In this document: in pieces, positions 16,941 to 26,371 of the stretch
Numbering within the stretch: position 1 is the stretch's first letter
Layout of the letters: each line of letters begins with the position of its first letter
Assembly: GCF_024585285.1 (NCBI RefSeq)
Contig: NZ_CP040755.1
Coordinates: 434,001 to 498,000 of the forward strand
Reading direction: 5' to 3'
Source of the DNA: Colwellia sp. M166
GTDB lineage: Bacteria > Pseudomonadota > Gammaproteobacteria > Enterobacterales > Alteromonadaceae
DNA length: 64,000 bases
Position numbers and translations under genes: made by a program
The notes under the pieces: model-generated
The model's input: only the letters and a program-made list of their open reading frames with translations
Databases searched by the model: none
What the model was told of the DNA's origin: nothing

Positions 16941-19121
16941 ATGCGTAAAATAATCACTATTTTAATGCTTTTTGCTACTTTTATAGCAAACAGTAACAAT
17001 ATATCAGGCCAAGTAAATACTTTTTCAGGTCAAATTGTCCTTCAAAATGCCAGCCTAGTAACGAATGCAAAAGTCCGTATTGTTGGAGATGACATTATTA
17101 AAACCACCGATGAACGTGGATTCTTTCAGTTTAATGTTGTTAATAAAACTAATTATACTACTGAAGTTGAAGTAGATTCTTACATCACTAATCATAAAAA
17201 TATTTCTTTTGCCTCGGATAAAACAACACTTATTATAGTCAAACGTTCAGATATTGAGACTATAAAAGTGACCGCAAGCGTTCGTGACAGAGACGTATTA
17301 GACATGGCTATTCCAGTCATTGTTTTAAGTGGGGAAGAATTAATCAATAAAAGAAGTACTAATTTAGGGGAAACATTAGCACAAGAGCCTGGGGTTTCAG
17401 TGTCGTCTTATGGCTCAGGTGCAGGGCGACCAGTGATACGAGGCATCAGTGGAAGCCGGATTAGTATTTTGCAAAATGGTCTTGGTACTTTGGATGCATC
17501 ATCTACCAGCCCTGATCATGCCGTATCTAGCGAACCGCTTTTAGCTGAACAAATTGAAATATTAAAGGGGCCTGTAACGTTACTTTATGGTGGTGGAGCC
17601 ATCGGTGGAGTGATCAATGTTGTCGACAATAGGATCCCAGAAAAATTACCCGAAAATGGATTAGAGGGGGCAGCTGAAGTTCGTTATGCTTCTGCCTCAG
17701 AGGAAAAAGCAGCAGTGGCTCGCCTTGATGGCGGTTTTGGTCAATGGGCTTGGCATGTAGACGGCTATAAACGCGAAACCGAAGATATTACTTTACCTTC
17801 GGCTTTAGGTGATGAGCTAAGTAATAGCGATATTTCCGCTGATGGTGCAACAGCAGGGTTGTCATGGATAAATGAAGATCAAAGCTTTATTGGTGTTTCT
17901 TTTGGGCAATATAACAATAATTATGGACTACCAGCAGAAGAAAATGCTGATGAATTGGTGCGCTTAGATGTAGAACAAGATCGATTTGACATAAAGGGGG
18001 CTCTGTTCGAACCTTTTACTGGTGTGAAAAAAATCAAGTTCAGATATGGTCGTAATAATTATAAGCATGTCGAGCTTGAAGGCGAAGAAATTGGTACAAC
18101 TTTTACCAATAAAGCTGACGAAGCTCGTTTGGAATTGCTGCATATTCCTCTTGATGGCTGGCAGGGCGCTTTAGGGGTACAAGTAAATAATCGTGATTTT
18201 TCAGCGATTGGAGAAGAAGCATTTGTACCACCATCAACAACGGAATCACTAGGTGTATTTATAGTTGAAGAAAAGTCGTTCAATAATGTAAATGTTGAAG
18301 TTGGGATCCGTAGCGACAAGCAAACCTTGAACTCTGACAATCTACGTAATTCATTAACAGATAATGCCTTCAGTGCTTCAATCGGTGGCTTATGGAAATT
18401 CCATCCCTCATATTCTCTCTCATTAGCTTTAGCACGCGCACAGCGCATACCTAATGCTGAAGAATTACTTTCGTATGGTCCACACTTAGCAACACAATCT
18501 TTTGAGCTGGGAAATATTGATCTTAAAAAAGAAAGTGCTAATAACATTGACCTTTCTCTACGTAAACATCAAGGGGATATCAAGTTCACATTGAACGCTT
18601 TTTATAATAGCTTTGATCAATTTATTTATGAAAAATCGACAGGCAATGTAGAAGACGGCTTGCCAGTATTCCAATTCACTCAAGAGGATGCCACTTTTAG
18701 TGGGTTGGAATTTGAATTGGACTGGGTATTATCGAATTCTGCTTCAAGGACGATAACCTTTCATAGCCAAGCTGATTATGTAAAAGGGCAGCTTTCAAAT
18801 GGAGGCGACTTACCGCGAATATCACCACTAAGAATTGGCGCAGGCATACTGTATGAAATGAATGATTGGTTTATTGATCTCGATATCATTCGATATATGA
18901 AACAAGATGACATTGCAGATTTTGAAACCAGTACAGATGGTTATACTCTCGTGAACGTCGATTTTAATTATCAACTTTCGACAGAAAACAACGATTATAC
19001 TTTTTTCATAAGAGCAACTAATTTACTTGATGATGAAGTTATCAATCATACCTCCTTTATTAAAGATATCGCTCCACAAGCGGGACGCTCTTTAACGTTA
19101 GGTATGCGTATGGAGTTCTAG
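16941..19121 (+). CDS. TonB-dependent receptor, ZnuD-like (probable zinc uptake)
   Basis: A 726-residue outer-membrane receptor. After a signal peptide (about 1-23) comes a carboxypeptidase-regulatory-like domain (to about 105), then a TonB-dependent plug with ETLAQEPGVSVSSYGSGAGRPVIRG in parts and the ZnuD-type stretch LDASSTSPDHAVSSEPL, then GPVTLLYGGGAIGGVINVVDN. The remainder is a beta barrel ending in RMEF, an aromatic C-terminus for Bam insertion. ZnuD relatives import zinc. The plug signature, the ligand-rich small neighbour and the Zur-like box agree. Zinc specificity is inference from these. Confidence 0.8.
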   Translation: MRKIITILMLFATFIANSNNISGQVNTFSGQIVLQNASLVTNAKVRIVGDDIIKTTDERGFFQFNVVNKTNYTTEVEVDSYITNHKNISFASDKTTLIIVKRSDIETIKVTASVRDRDVLDMAIPVIVLSGEELINKRSTNLGETLAQEPGVSVSSYGSGAGRPVIRGISGSRISILQNGLGTLDASSTSPDHAVSSEPLLAEQIEILKGPVTLLYGGGAIGGVINVVDNRIPEKLPENGLEGAAEVRYASASEEKAAVARLDGGFGQWAWHVDGYKRETEDITLPSALGDELSNSDISADGATAGLSWINEDQSFIGVSFGQYNNNYGLPAEENADELVRLDVEQDRFDIKGALFEPFTGVKKIKFRYGRNNYKHVELEGEEIGTTFTNKADEARLELLHIPLDGWQGALGVQVNNRDFSAIGEEAFVPPSTTESLGVFIVEEKSFNNVNVEVGIRSDKQTLNSDNLRNSLTDNAFSASIGGLWKFHPSYSLSLALARAQRIPNAEELLSYGPHLATQSFELGNIDLKKESANNIDLSLRKHQGDIKFTLNAFYNSFDQFIYEKSTGNVEDGLPVFQFTQEDATFSGLEFELDWVLSNSASRTITFHSQADYVKGQLSNGGDLPRISPLRIGAGILYEMNDWFIDLDIIRYMKQDDIADFETSTDGYTLVNVDFNYQLSTENNDYTFFIRATNLLDDEVINHTSFIKDIAPQAGRSLTLGMRMEF

Positions 19122-19182
19122 TCTAGAAAATAAAAGCTATGAGGTAACTCCTCAAAATAGTAGGCAATTTCAAATTCAGGAC

Positions 19183-19213
19183 AAAAAAAACGCTAACAAA
19201 GTTAGCGTTTTTC
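19183..19213. terminator. bidirectional terminator between receptor gene and mltD
   Basis: AAACGCTAAC (19188-19197) and GTTAGCGTTT (19201-19210) form a 10-bp stem with a 3-base loop, with an A run before and a T run after. It lies between convergent genes and should end both transcripts. Confidence 0.85.
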
Positions 19214-19281
19214 ATTTCTAATTTTGTAATGATTACTCAATGTACAAAGATTTGGTAAGCATTAAATATATAATTAGTGCG

Positions 19282-20934
19282 TTAAATGTTATTAGTAACA
19301 TCTACCGATAGCTTTAACATTTGTCCCGGTTGTAAATACTTCTTACGATTCAGACTATTCCAGCGCTCAATATCAGTAATGGAAACATTAAACTTATCGG
19401 CGATACGGGCAAAAGAGTCGCCTTTGCGAACCCGATAATTAATGTTACGCATTATCGCTTGCTCGCTGGGCCTTTGACTGTTTGAAGCTAACTTTTTCAC
19501 GCTTGCTTTTTGCCAAATAACCAGTTTTTGTCCTGGCTTAATGGTATCTCTTGGCGCCATACCATTCCACTTTGCTATGCTACGCGTTGAAACCTTATAG
19601 GCACGGCTAATGTCCCACAGTGTATCGCCGGATTTAACAATATGAATACGTTTTTCACCAGCAAGTACTTTATTTTGTGTTTTTGCTAAACGTTGGTCTT
19701 GTGATAACAAATAACTATCTAAAGAAGCTGTTGCTACAGGAATTAATAAAAATTTTCCTGCTCTAATTTGATTACCTTTAACATTGTTAACTTGTTTTAT
19801 TAAGGCAATCTCGGTATTAAATTTTTGTGCTATTTTGCCTAAACTATCACCATTTTTTATTTTGTAACGTTGCCAAGCTAAACGGTCTTTTTTCGCAAGT
19901 TTTGCTAAGCCTTGTTGAAATGCTGCCACTTTATGATTTGGTAGTAGTAAGTAATGTGGCCCGTCAGGATCTGTCGCCCAACGATTAAAGCCGGGATTAA
20001 GACGTTGCAATTCGGTTAATGATAATTGTGCTAATTGTGCTGCTTTTGCTAAATCCAGTTGTGAGCCAATATCTACTTGACTGAGCACTGCGTTATTATC
20101 AATTTTATGCAGTTTTATTTTAAATTCATCACTACGCTTGACGATATCGGCTAGGGCTAATAATTTAGGCACATAGGCACGGGTTTCTTTTGGTAAGTCT
20201 AAAGACCAAAAGTCAGTAGGGCGATTTTTCTTTTTGTTACTTCTAACTGCACGTTGTACACGGCCTTCACCAGAATTATAGGCTGCAAGGGCGAGCATCC
20301 AATCACCGTCAAAAAATTTATGTAAATACTTTAGATACTTAATCGCACCTTGAGTTGAGGCAACAACATCGCGTCGTCCGTCATACCACCAATTCTGTTT
20401 CATACCAAAACGTTTGCCTGTGTCTGGTACAAACTGCCACATACCTGATGCACGACCATGCGAGTAGGCGAAGGGATCAAAAGCACTTTCAACAATAGGC
20501 AGTAAGGCAATTTCGACAGGGATATCGTTAGCTTCTAATGCTTCTACTATATAATATAAAAAAGGCTCTGCACGTTTTGCGACACGATTTAAATAACTGG
20601 GATGCTTTATAAACCAGGCTCGTTGACTAGCAACACGTGGGTTTTCAGGTATGCTGAACTCAAGTTTACTTCTAATACGTTGCCAAACATCATTAGACAA
20701 ATAGTCTTCTTGAACATCATTGCCTAGGTCAATATTGCCATCAGCAATCGGGTGAATAACATCTATGGCTTCATCCATCAGTAAGGCCTGATTGATTTCT
20801 GCTGCTGAGGCTACATCCACTAGTGCTTGATTTTCTGCATTAGTTTCAAGGTTATTCGAGTCAGTTTGATTTAAAATTGATTGGCAACCGGACAATAGTA
20901 GAACGGTTGCGATAGATAATGTTAGGTACTTCAT
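19282..20934 (-). CDS. mltD: membrane-bound lytic murein transglycosylase D
   Basis: A 550-residue lipoprotein (MKYLTLSIATVLLLSGC, modified Cys17). The SLT domain, about 110-260, has the catalytic glutamate in LLPIVESAFDP and RASGMWQFVPDTGKRFGM and LAAYNSGEGRV. Three LysM peptidoglycan-binding modules follow, around 357-400 (YKIKNGDSLGKIAQKFN), 430-475 (HIVKSGDTLWDISRAY) and 500-545 (YRVRKGDSFARIADKFN). It cleaves peptidoglycan with anhydro-muropeptide formation at the inner face of the outer membrane. It lies next to gloB on the same strand, an arrangement also known in E. coli. Confidence 0.93.
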   Translation of the reverse strand: MKYLTLSIATVLLLSGCQSILNQTDSNNLETNAENQALVDVASAAEINQALLMDEAIDVIHPIADGNIDLGNDVQEDYLSNDVWQRIRSKLEFSIPENPRVASQRAWFIKHPSYLNRVAKRAEPFLYYIVEALEANDIPVEIALLPIVESAFDPFAYSHGRASGMWQFVPDTGKRFGMKQNWWYDGRRDVVASTQGAIKYLKYLHKFFDGDWMLALAAYNSGEGRVQRAVRSNKKKNRPTDFWSLDLPKETRAYVPKLLALADIVKRSDEFKIKLHKIDNNAVLSQVDIGSQLDLAKAAQLAQLSLTELQRLNPGFNRWATDPDGPHYLLLPNHKVAAFQQGLAKLAKKDRLAWQRYKIKNGDSLGKIAQKFNTEIALIKQVNNVKGNQIRAGKFLLIPVATASLDSYLLSQDQRLAKTQNKVLAGEKRIHIVKSGDTLWDISRAYKVSTRSIAKWNGMAPRDTIKPGQKLVIWQKASVKKLASNSQRPSEQAIMRNINYRVRKGDSFARIADKFNVSITDIERWNSLNRKKYLQPGQMLKLSVDVTNNI

Positions 20935-21012
20935 GCAGTGTCTTTTTAAATTTACTTGCCGTCAGTGTCACTTATTTAGTGTGCTTATTCAAGAATTGCA
21001 CGATAAAAAGCA

Positions 21013-21822
21013 TCAGAAATTATCTTTCCAAGCACGAATAATGCTAAAGGTTTTTAATTTATCATTAACCTCATCACCACTAAATTCACTGGCGCTGGTC
21101 ATTAAACTGTCTTTATCGCAGCGTAAAAATGGATTGATTTTCTTTTCCAGCATAATAGAGCTTGGAATAGTGGCAATGTCTTGCTCACGTTTTTGCAGCA
21201 CTTGGTTGTAATAATGCACTAATTCACTATTACAAGGCTCGACGGTGAGGGCAAAGTTTAAGTTGGCTAGAGTGTATTCATGTGCGCAATAAACGTGTGT
21301 ACGTTCAGGTAGCGCGCTGAGCTTTTCCAAAGAGCTTAGCATTTGGTTCGGGGTGCCTTCGAACAGTCGACCACAACCGCCAGAAAACAAAGTGTCGCCG
21401 CAAAATAAATTATCCTGTGATAAATAAGCAATATGACCACTGGTGTGCCCTGGAAGATCAATTACCTCAAATTCAAAGTCTAAATCAGCTAATTTCACGG
21501 TATGACTTTCATTGAGCGCAATATCACAATGTGGGATATTTTCACTTTCAGGGCCATAAATGGTTAATGGCCATTGCTTACTCTGGCAATAAGCGACTAA
21601 TTTATTAATGCCGCCAACGTGATCAGCATGATGATGGGTGATTAAAATAGTCGATAATTGCAGCTGTTGTTGCTCAATAAACTCGATGCAAGCATCAGCA
21701 TCGCCGGGATCCACTAAGGCCATACTGTTAGCTAAATTTGATGAAATGGCCCAAATATAATTATCTGAAAAGGCCTTTATCATAGAAACTTTCATATTAG
21801 TGGTGCTTTGACTTTGCAGCAT
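21013..21822 (-). CDS. gloB: hydroxyacylglutathione hydrolase (glyoxalase II)
   Basis: A 269-residue metallo-beta-lactamase-fold enzyme with the binuclear metal motif THHHADHVGG, then the DLPGHTSGH and FCGDTLFSGGCGRLFEG segments, and YCAHEYTLANL. It hydrolyses S-lactoylglutathione to lactate and glutathione in the cytoplasm. ATG 21822 is preceded by CAGGAG six bases upstream, a strong site, so the longest start is kept, giving a slightly extended N-terminus compared with the usual MxVxMIKAF start. It is divergent from a YafS-like methyltransferase, as in E. coli. Confidence 0.93.
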   Translation of the reverse strand: MLQSQSTTNMKVSMIKAFSDNYIWAISSNLANSMALVDPGDADACIEFIEQQQLQLSTILITHHHADHVGGINKLVAYCQSKQWPLTIYGPESENIPHCDIALNESHTVKLADLDFEFEVIDLPGHTSGHIAYLSQDNLFCGDTLFSGGCGRLFEGTPNQMLSSLEKLSALPERTHVYCAHEYTLANLNFALTVEPCNSELVHYYNQVLQKREQDIATIPSSIMLEKKINPFLRCDKDSLMTSASEFSGDEVNDKLKTFSIIRAWKDNF

Positions 21823-21882
21823 GTGCGGCTCCTGAGTATACTGAAGTTATGATTATACTCATTTTTTCTTACGTTTAATATA

Positions 21883-22641
21883 ATGAAGCCAGCACTTGCG
21901 TTTAGGCATCCCTATCATCCTATATCATGGCAACATTTGCCTAATGGTGAATTGATTGTTGCTAATATAAATCAAACCTTAGCGCCTTGGTGGCCGAAAT
22001 TTTTTGGCTATCATATGCTAAAAATTGGCGCCTTAAGTGGTGGTATTGATAGTGAGAAAAGTCTGATCAAGCACCAGTTAACGTTAACGAGTCAGCATGA
22101 AAACAGTGATATTGTTGCAGAGATAGATGACTTACCACTACAAGAGCATAGCGTTGATGTGTGTTTACTGGCACATGCGTTAGAGTTTTCATTAGATCCA
22201 CATCATGTTGTGCGTGAAGCTAATCGAGTATTGATCCCAAATGGTTATTTAGTGATCACCGGCTTCAACCCTTTTAGTCTCGTTGGGCTAAATAAGTTTG
22301 TGCCTTATCGACGTAAACAAAGCCCTTGGAATGAAAGGTTTTTCTCGCCGATGCGAGTGAAAGATTGGCTACATTTAATGGGCTTTGAAATCCAACTCGA
22401 TCGACGATTCTTACACTCATCGTTATCCGGACAAACCAGCTCTGGGCTTATCAGTGAACATTGGCGTAAGTTAGCTGACCGTTATTTCCCAAGCTTAGGC
22501 TCTGTTTATGTCATTGTTGCGAAAAAGCGGGTATTACCTTTAACGCCTATTAAAGCGAAATGGCAGCTAAGGCCGCGCTTTGAGCCGGTAAAAGTACCAA
22601 CGATGAACTCATCAAGAAAAATAAACAAATTAACTAAGTAA
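21883..22641 (+). CDS. SAM-dependent methyltransferase, YafS-like
   Basis: A 252-residue class I methyltransferase. The segment DLPLQEHSVDVCLLAHALEFSLDPHHVVREANRVLIPNGYLVITGFNPFS, read in its parts, is the Methyltransf_11 core with the acidic strand and the post-motif beta strand. The first glycine motif is less typical. The substrate is unknown. It is transcribed divergently from gloB with 60 bp between starts, matching the yafS-gloB arrangement in E. coli, which supports the YafS label but not a function. Confidence 0.8.
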   Translation: MKPALAFRHPYHPISWQHLPNGELIVANINQTLAPWWPKFFGYHMLKIGALSGGIDSEKSLIKHQLTLTSQHENSDIVAEIDDLPLQEHSVDVCLLAHALEFSLDPHHVVREANRVLIPNGYLVITGFNPFSLVGLNKFVPYRRKQSPWNERFFSPMRVKDWLHLMGFEIQLDRRFLHSSLSGQTSSGLISEHWRKLADRYFPSLGSVYVIVAKKRVLPLTPIKAKWQLRPRFEPVKVPTMNSSRKINKLTK

Positions 22642-22698
22642 TGAGCATATTTACGCATTACTCAATAATAACGTGTCATTTAAGGTCAAAATTAAGCC

Positions 22699-23457
22699 AT
22701 GCATCTTCATGAATTCGAAAAATATTTAAACACTTTATTAAAGCCTGAACAGATCAAAGATTTCTGTCCAAATGGCTTACAGATCCAAGGCCGTGAAAAA
22801 ATAACCAAAGTTATTACCGGTGTAACCGCAACCCAAGCGTTAATTGAACAAGCGATTGTGGAAGAAGCTGATGCGTTAGTCGTACATCATGGCTTTTTTT
22901 GGAAGAATGAAAGTTATGTCATTCGAGGCATGAAACATAAGCGTATTAAGGCCTTGTTAGATCATGATATTAATTTATTTGCCTATCACTTGCCGTTAGA
23001 TATTCATCCAACGCTAGGTAACAACGCACAATTAGCTAAATTGTTTGCTATCGAAAACGTTAAACCACTAGAAGCAGGTAACGACTTCAGTGTAGCTGTG
23101 CGCGGAGAGTTTTCACAAGCGCTAAGCGCCCAAGCATTGGAGCAACGGATTAACACCAAGCTTAATCGTACTTGTCTGCACATTGCACCGCCATCAAACA
23201 AAATAATTAAAACGGTTGCTTGGTGTAGTGGCGGTGGTCAAAACTATATTGAATTAGCTGCTGAACAGGGCATAGATGCCTTTATAAGTGGCGAAGTGTC
23301 TGAACAAACAACGCATATTGCCCGCGAAATGGACATTCATTTTTATTGTGCGGGTCATCATGCCACCGAGCGTTACGGGGCAAAAGCACTGGCAGATTAC
23401 TTTAATCAACATCTGCCAGTAGATGCTAAATTTATCGATATTGATAATCCCGCATAG
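22699..23457 (+). CDS. Nif3-like dinuclear metal-centre protein (YbgI family)
   Basis: A 252-residue protein with the family pattern: KPEQIKDFCPNGLQIQG near the N-terminus, ALVVHHGFFWKNE with the metal-binding histidines, AYHLPLDIHPTLGNN, and near the end ISGEVSEQTTHIAREMDIHFYCAGHHATERYG. E. coli YbgI forms a toroidal hexamer with two metals per subunit. Family members are linked to GTP cyclohydrolase-like or NAD-related chemistry, but no firm reaction is settled. It is 57 bp downstream of the methyltransferase gene and may share its transcript. Confidence 0.9.
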   Translation: MHLHEFEKYLNTLLKPEQIKDFCPNGLQIQGREKITKVITGVTATQALIEQAIVEEADALVVHHGFFWKNESYVIRGMKHKRIKALLDHDINLFAYHLPLDIHPTLGNNAQLAKLFAIENVKPLEAGNDFSVAVRGEFSQALSAQALEQRINTKLNRTCLHIAPPSNKIIKTVAWCSGGGQNYIELAAEQGIDAFISGEVSEQTTHIAREMDIHFYCAGHHATERYGAKALADYFNQHLPVDAKFIDIDNPA

Positions 23458-23482
23458 ATAGCTATCGGTTATTTAATATCGG

Positions 23483-24235
23483 TTAGCTTTTAAACCATTG
23501 CACGATCCGGCCTAGTGTTTCATACCAAGCGCCAGTGGTTTGTTGTAGTGTTTTCACATGAGGCAGGTAATATGGCCAAGCTACTTGCCCGTTGTTTTTC
23601 ACCGAAGGGCTTGCAGGAGCTGGTATTGCGTTAACGCCATACTTTTTGAAATACGCCATAGCGCGAGGTAAATGACTGGCACTAGTGACTAGCACAACAT
23701 TTCTATTTAATACTCTTGGTGCGATAAGTTGCGCTTCCTCTTCGGTATCTTGTGGAAAATTTTCTGTCAGTATTTTATGTTTAGGTATACCTAATATAAT
23801 GGCAGCTTGTTTAACTTTTTCTGCATTTGAACTCTCATCATCGCTAGCATAACCTGAGGTTATTATTTGTGCCTCAGGGTGTAAGTGATAAATACGCACC
23901 GCCTCAACTAATCTTTCAAGCGAACTAGACTTTAATTGACTTGTTGCAGGTAAACCTTCTGCAGAGCTATGAGCTCCGCCTAAAATAATAATATAATCAA
24001 CCGGCTTTACGCTTTTAGTAAAAGCAGGGTAGTTATCTTCTAATGGTGTCATTAAGGTGTCTGACAACGGTGGAAAACTACTGAAAAATAGTAGTGTGGT
24101 GGCGAGCAATAATGACCAAAAACTGAGTTTAGGTTTCAGACGATAAAAAACTATAGCGATAAATAAAAGTAATAAAATAATGCTCAATGGCATCAGCATA
24201 AAACTGATAATCTTTTTCAGTAAAAATAAATCCAT
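23483..24235 (-). CDS. elyC: ElyC-like envelope protein (DUF218)
   Basis: About 250 residues. Two N-terminal hydrophobic helices (FMLMPLSIILLLLFIAIVFY and SFWSLLLATTLLFFSSF) are followed by a DUF218 domain: DYIIILGGAHS, RLVEAVRIYHLHPEAQIITSG, ENFPQDTEEEA and VLVTSASHLPRAMAYFKKYG. E. coli ElyC supports lipid-carrier use in envelope polymer synthesis at the inner membrane. I place the start at ATG 24235 (MDLFLLKK), with GGA nine bases upstream. An ATG at 24244 and a longer frame to 24292 are also open, but the extra residues look unlike family N-termini. Confidence 0.82.
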   Translation of the reverse strand: MDLFLLKKIISFMLMPLSIILLLLFIAIVFYRLKPKLSFWSLLLATTLLFFSSFPPLSDTLMTPLEDNYPAFTKSVKPVDYIIILGGAHSSAEGLPATSQLKSSSLERLVEAVRIYHLHPEAQIITSGYASDDESSNAEKVKQAAIILGIPKHKILTENFPQDTEEEAQLIAPRVLNRNVVLVTSASHLPRAMAYFKKYGVNAIPAPASPSVKNNGQVAWPYYLPHVKTLQQTTGAWYETLGRIVQWFKS

Positions 24236-24467
24236 GTTATTCATTCCAAAGCAATAATTGATTTTAAGTTGTTTTCTGTTCAAGCATAGCAATTATGTGA
24301 GGCGGTATCAGCAGCTAATTAACTTAATCTTTGGACGTCTAAAAGTCTGTTGATATTTTAATTTAGATAGGGTTTAATAGCTGAGTTGAAAATTAGAATT
24401 TTTACTCGACTATTTTATAATAACATTATAAATCTAATGTTTATGAGTAATTATACTAACTTTCACA

Positions 24468-24651
24468 CCAGAAGAGGTGCAATTGCCAGGTAAGTAACAT
24501 GAGGACCCCATCCTTGGACTGTTATTGAGGGGGACAATTGCCGAGAATGTTGATATGGGGCATATCGCATTCGGTCACTAAGGCTGAATCCTTAGGGCTG
24601 TCACCGCTAGAAACACAAGTGTTTTTCTAGGTTTGGGTGGAGAGCTTCTGG
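24468..24651 (+). ncRNA. lysine riboswitch (L box) controlling lysC
   Basis: The closing helix pairs CCAGAAG (24468-24474) with CTTCTGG (24645-24651). Between them are the landmark segments of the class in order: AGAGGTGC, AGTAA, GAGGGGG, GGCTGAATCC, GGGCTGTCACCGC and GGGTGGAGAGCTTCTGG. Downstream, ACCG (24661-24664) and CGGT (24675-24678) precede a seven-T run at 24678-24684, the likely expression-platform terminator. High lysine should stop transcription into lysC. Identification is by memory of the consensus; no covariance model was run. Confidence 0.93.
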
Positions 24652-24794
24652 CTGAATAGTACCGCCTGAATTTCCGGTTTTTTTAACCTTATTCGCTCTA
24701 CACTCAGTCATGCTCTTCCTGTTTATTATTAGCTTTTTATATTTGATTTATTTTACAACTATCAAGTATTAGCTCGCTATTAGGGAGAATTTTT

Positions 24795-24920
24795 ATGTTA
24801 ACATCTCATCTTACAAGCCGTATTAGTCGGTCTTTAGTGATATATCTATCTAGCCACATACTTTTGGCTAATTTCTGTTATTCAAATGTTCAATCGCATG
24901 GAGAACTTGCATGTCAGTAG
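24795..24920 (+). CDS. possible 41-codon leader ORF overlapping the lysC start
   Basis: A frame from ATG 24795 to TAG 24918-24920, with GGGAG seven bases upstream, encodes 41 residues beginning MLTSHLTSRISRSLV. Its stop codon overlaps the first codons of lysC (ATG 24911) in another frame. The peptide contains no lysine. The arrangement fits translational coupling or an upstream ORF between the riboswitch and lysC. It may equally be chance; no homologue is known to me. Confidence 0.35.
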   Translation: MLTSHLTSRISRSLVIYLSSHILLANFCYSNVQSHGELACQ

Positions 24921-26287
24921 TCGTTAGTAAAGCAAGGACTGGTGAAATAACCGTTGCAAAATTTGGTGGCACCAGTGTCGCTGACTACCAAGCCATGATG
25001 CGTTGCGCGCATATTATTAAAAACGATGCCTGTAATCGTGTCGTTGTTGTTTCAGCAAGTGCCGGTGTAACCAATAAATTAGTACGATTGAGCCAAGAAA
25101 ATGTAGCCGAAACTGAACGGGAAGAAATCATTAGCGCTATTGGTAACATTCAGTTTGCTATCACACAGCATTTAACTTGCCAAGCAAATTTAGATCTAGA
25201 AATTGCCGAACTTTTAAAGGCTTTAACAATTTGCGCAGAAAAACAAGCAACAGCCTTTAGCTTGCAAAATAGTGATCAAATTCTAAGTTTTGGCGAACAA
25301 TTAAGTTCGCGCATCTTTGCACAAGTATTACAAACCGTTGGTGTTAATGGTCATTATTTTGATGTTCGTCAAGTGATGAAAACTGATGATCTTTATGGCA
25401 AAGCACAAGTTGATTTAACACAACTAGCGAGCAATGCTCAGGCGTTGCTTTTACCACAATTAGCAGACCAAATTATCGTTACTCAAGGTTTTATTGGTAG
25501 TGATCAACAGGGCAACACCACCACGCTAGGTCGAGGTGGCTCTGATTATAGTGCAGCACTTTTAGCTGAAGCATTGCAAGCCAGCAACTTAAGTATTTGG
25601 ACTGATGTAGTCGGTATTTTTACCACTGATCCGCGTATTACTGAACAAGCACGCTCAATTAACGAAATAAGCTTTGGTGAAGCCGCTGAAATGGCAACAT
25701 TTGGCGCTAAAATCCTCCATCCTGCTACGCTTATTCCTGCTATGCGCCAAGATATTCCGGTATTCGTTGGTTCAAGTAAAGAGCCAGAAGCCGGTGGTAC
25801 ACGCATTCAACGTCATGTAGAGTCTAGTCCAACATATCGTTCAATTGCCCTGCGGCGTGAGCAGACGCTAGTGACGGTAAAAAGTCCACAAATGCTACAT
25901 GCCAGTGGTTTTTTAGCGAAAGTATTTACTGTCTTGGCAAAACATCAACTCAGTGTTGATTTAATTACCACTAGTGAGATCAGTGTCGCGCTAACTTTTG
26001 ATAATCCACACGGTTCAACGCAAGCCTTATTAACTCAAGCGGTTGTGGAAGAGTTAGAACAACTTTGTGAAGTCAGTGTCGAACATGGCTTAAGTCTAAT
26101 TGCGGTGATCGGGAATAAAATTCACGGTACGAAAGGTGTGGGTAGCAGTATTTTCGACAAGGTGAATGACTTTAATATCCGTATGATCTGTCATGGCGCG
26201 AGTAACCATAACCTGTGTTTTCTGGTACCAGAGGCTGATGCGAATCAGGTTGTTGAGCGCTTGCACGAGACACTATTTATGCAATAA
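24911..26287 (+). CDS. lysC: lysine-sensitive aspartokinase III
   Basis: A 458-residue aspartate kinase. The kinase domain has VAKFGGTSVADYQAM, VVVSASAGVTNKLV, TTLGRGGSDYSAALLA and WTDVVGIFTTDPRI. Two ACT regions follow from about residue 300, including LAKHQLSVDLITTSEISVALTFD. It phosphorylates aspartate, the first step to lysine, threonine and methionine. Absence of a homoserine dehydrogenase domain and the lysine riboswitch upstream identify the lysine-controlled isozyme. ATG 24911 has GGAGA six bases upstream. The gene is single and ends at a terminator shared with queC. Confidence 0.95.
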   Translation: MSVVVSKARTGEITVAKFGGTSVADYQAMMRCAHIIKNDACNRVVVVSASAGVTNKLVRLSQENVAETEREEIISAIGNIQFAITQHLTCQANLDLEIAELLKALTICAEKQATAFSLQNSDQILSFGEQLSSRIFAQVLQTVGVNGHYFDVRQVMKTDDLYGKAQVDLTQLASNAQALLLPQLADQIIVTQGFIGSDQQGNTTTLGRGGSDYSAALLAEALQASNLSIWTDVVGIFTTDPRITEQARSINEISFGEAAEMATFGAKILHPATLIPAMRQDIPVFVGSSKEPEAGGTRIQRHVESSPTYRSIALRREQTLVTVKSPQMLHASGFLAKVFTVLAKHQLSVDLITTSEISVALTFDNPHGSTQALLTQAVVEELEQLCEVSVEHGLSLIAVIGNKIHGTKGVGSSIFDKVNDFNIRMICHGASNHNLCFLVPEADANQVVERLHETLFMQ

Positions 26288-26317
26288 CTGCTAGGCTATG
26301 AGATAAATAATGAAAGC

Positions 26318-26343
26318 AAAAAGGGCCATATTGATGGCCTTTT
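26318..26343. terminator. bidirectional terminator between lysC and queC
   Basis: AAGGGCCAT (26321-26329) pairs with ATGGCCTTT (26334-26342), with one G-T wobble, loop of 4, and A and T runs on either side. It lies between convergent genes. Confidence 0.8.
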
Positions 26344-26371
26344 CACTAGTTATTTTATTGTGTGATTAGCT

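Noticed and set aside
18059..18547. 162-codon open frame antisense to the ZnuD-like receptor
   Set aside because: It lies wholly within a well-supported receptor gene, has no ribosome binding site, and its composition reflects the other strand.
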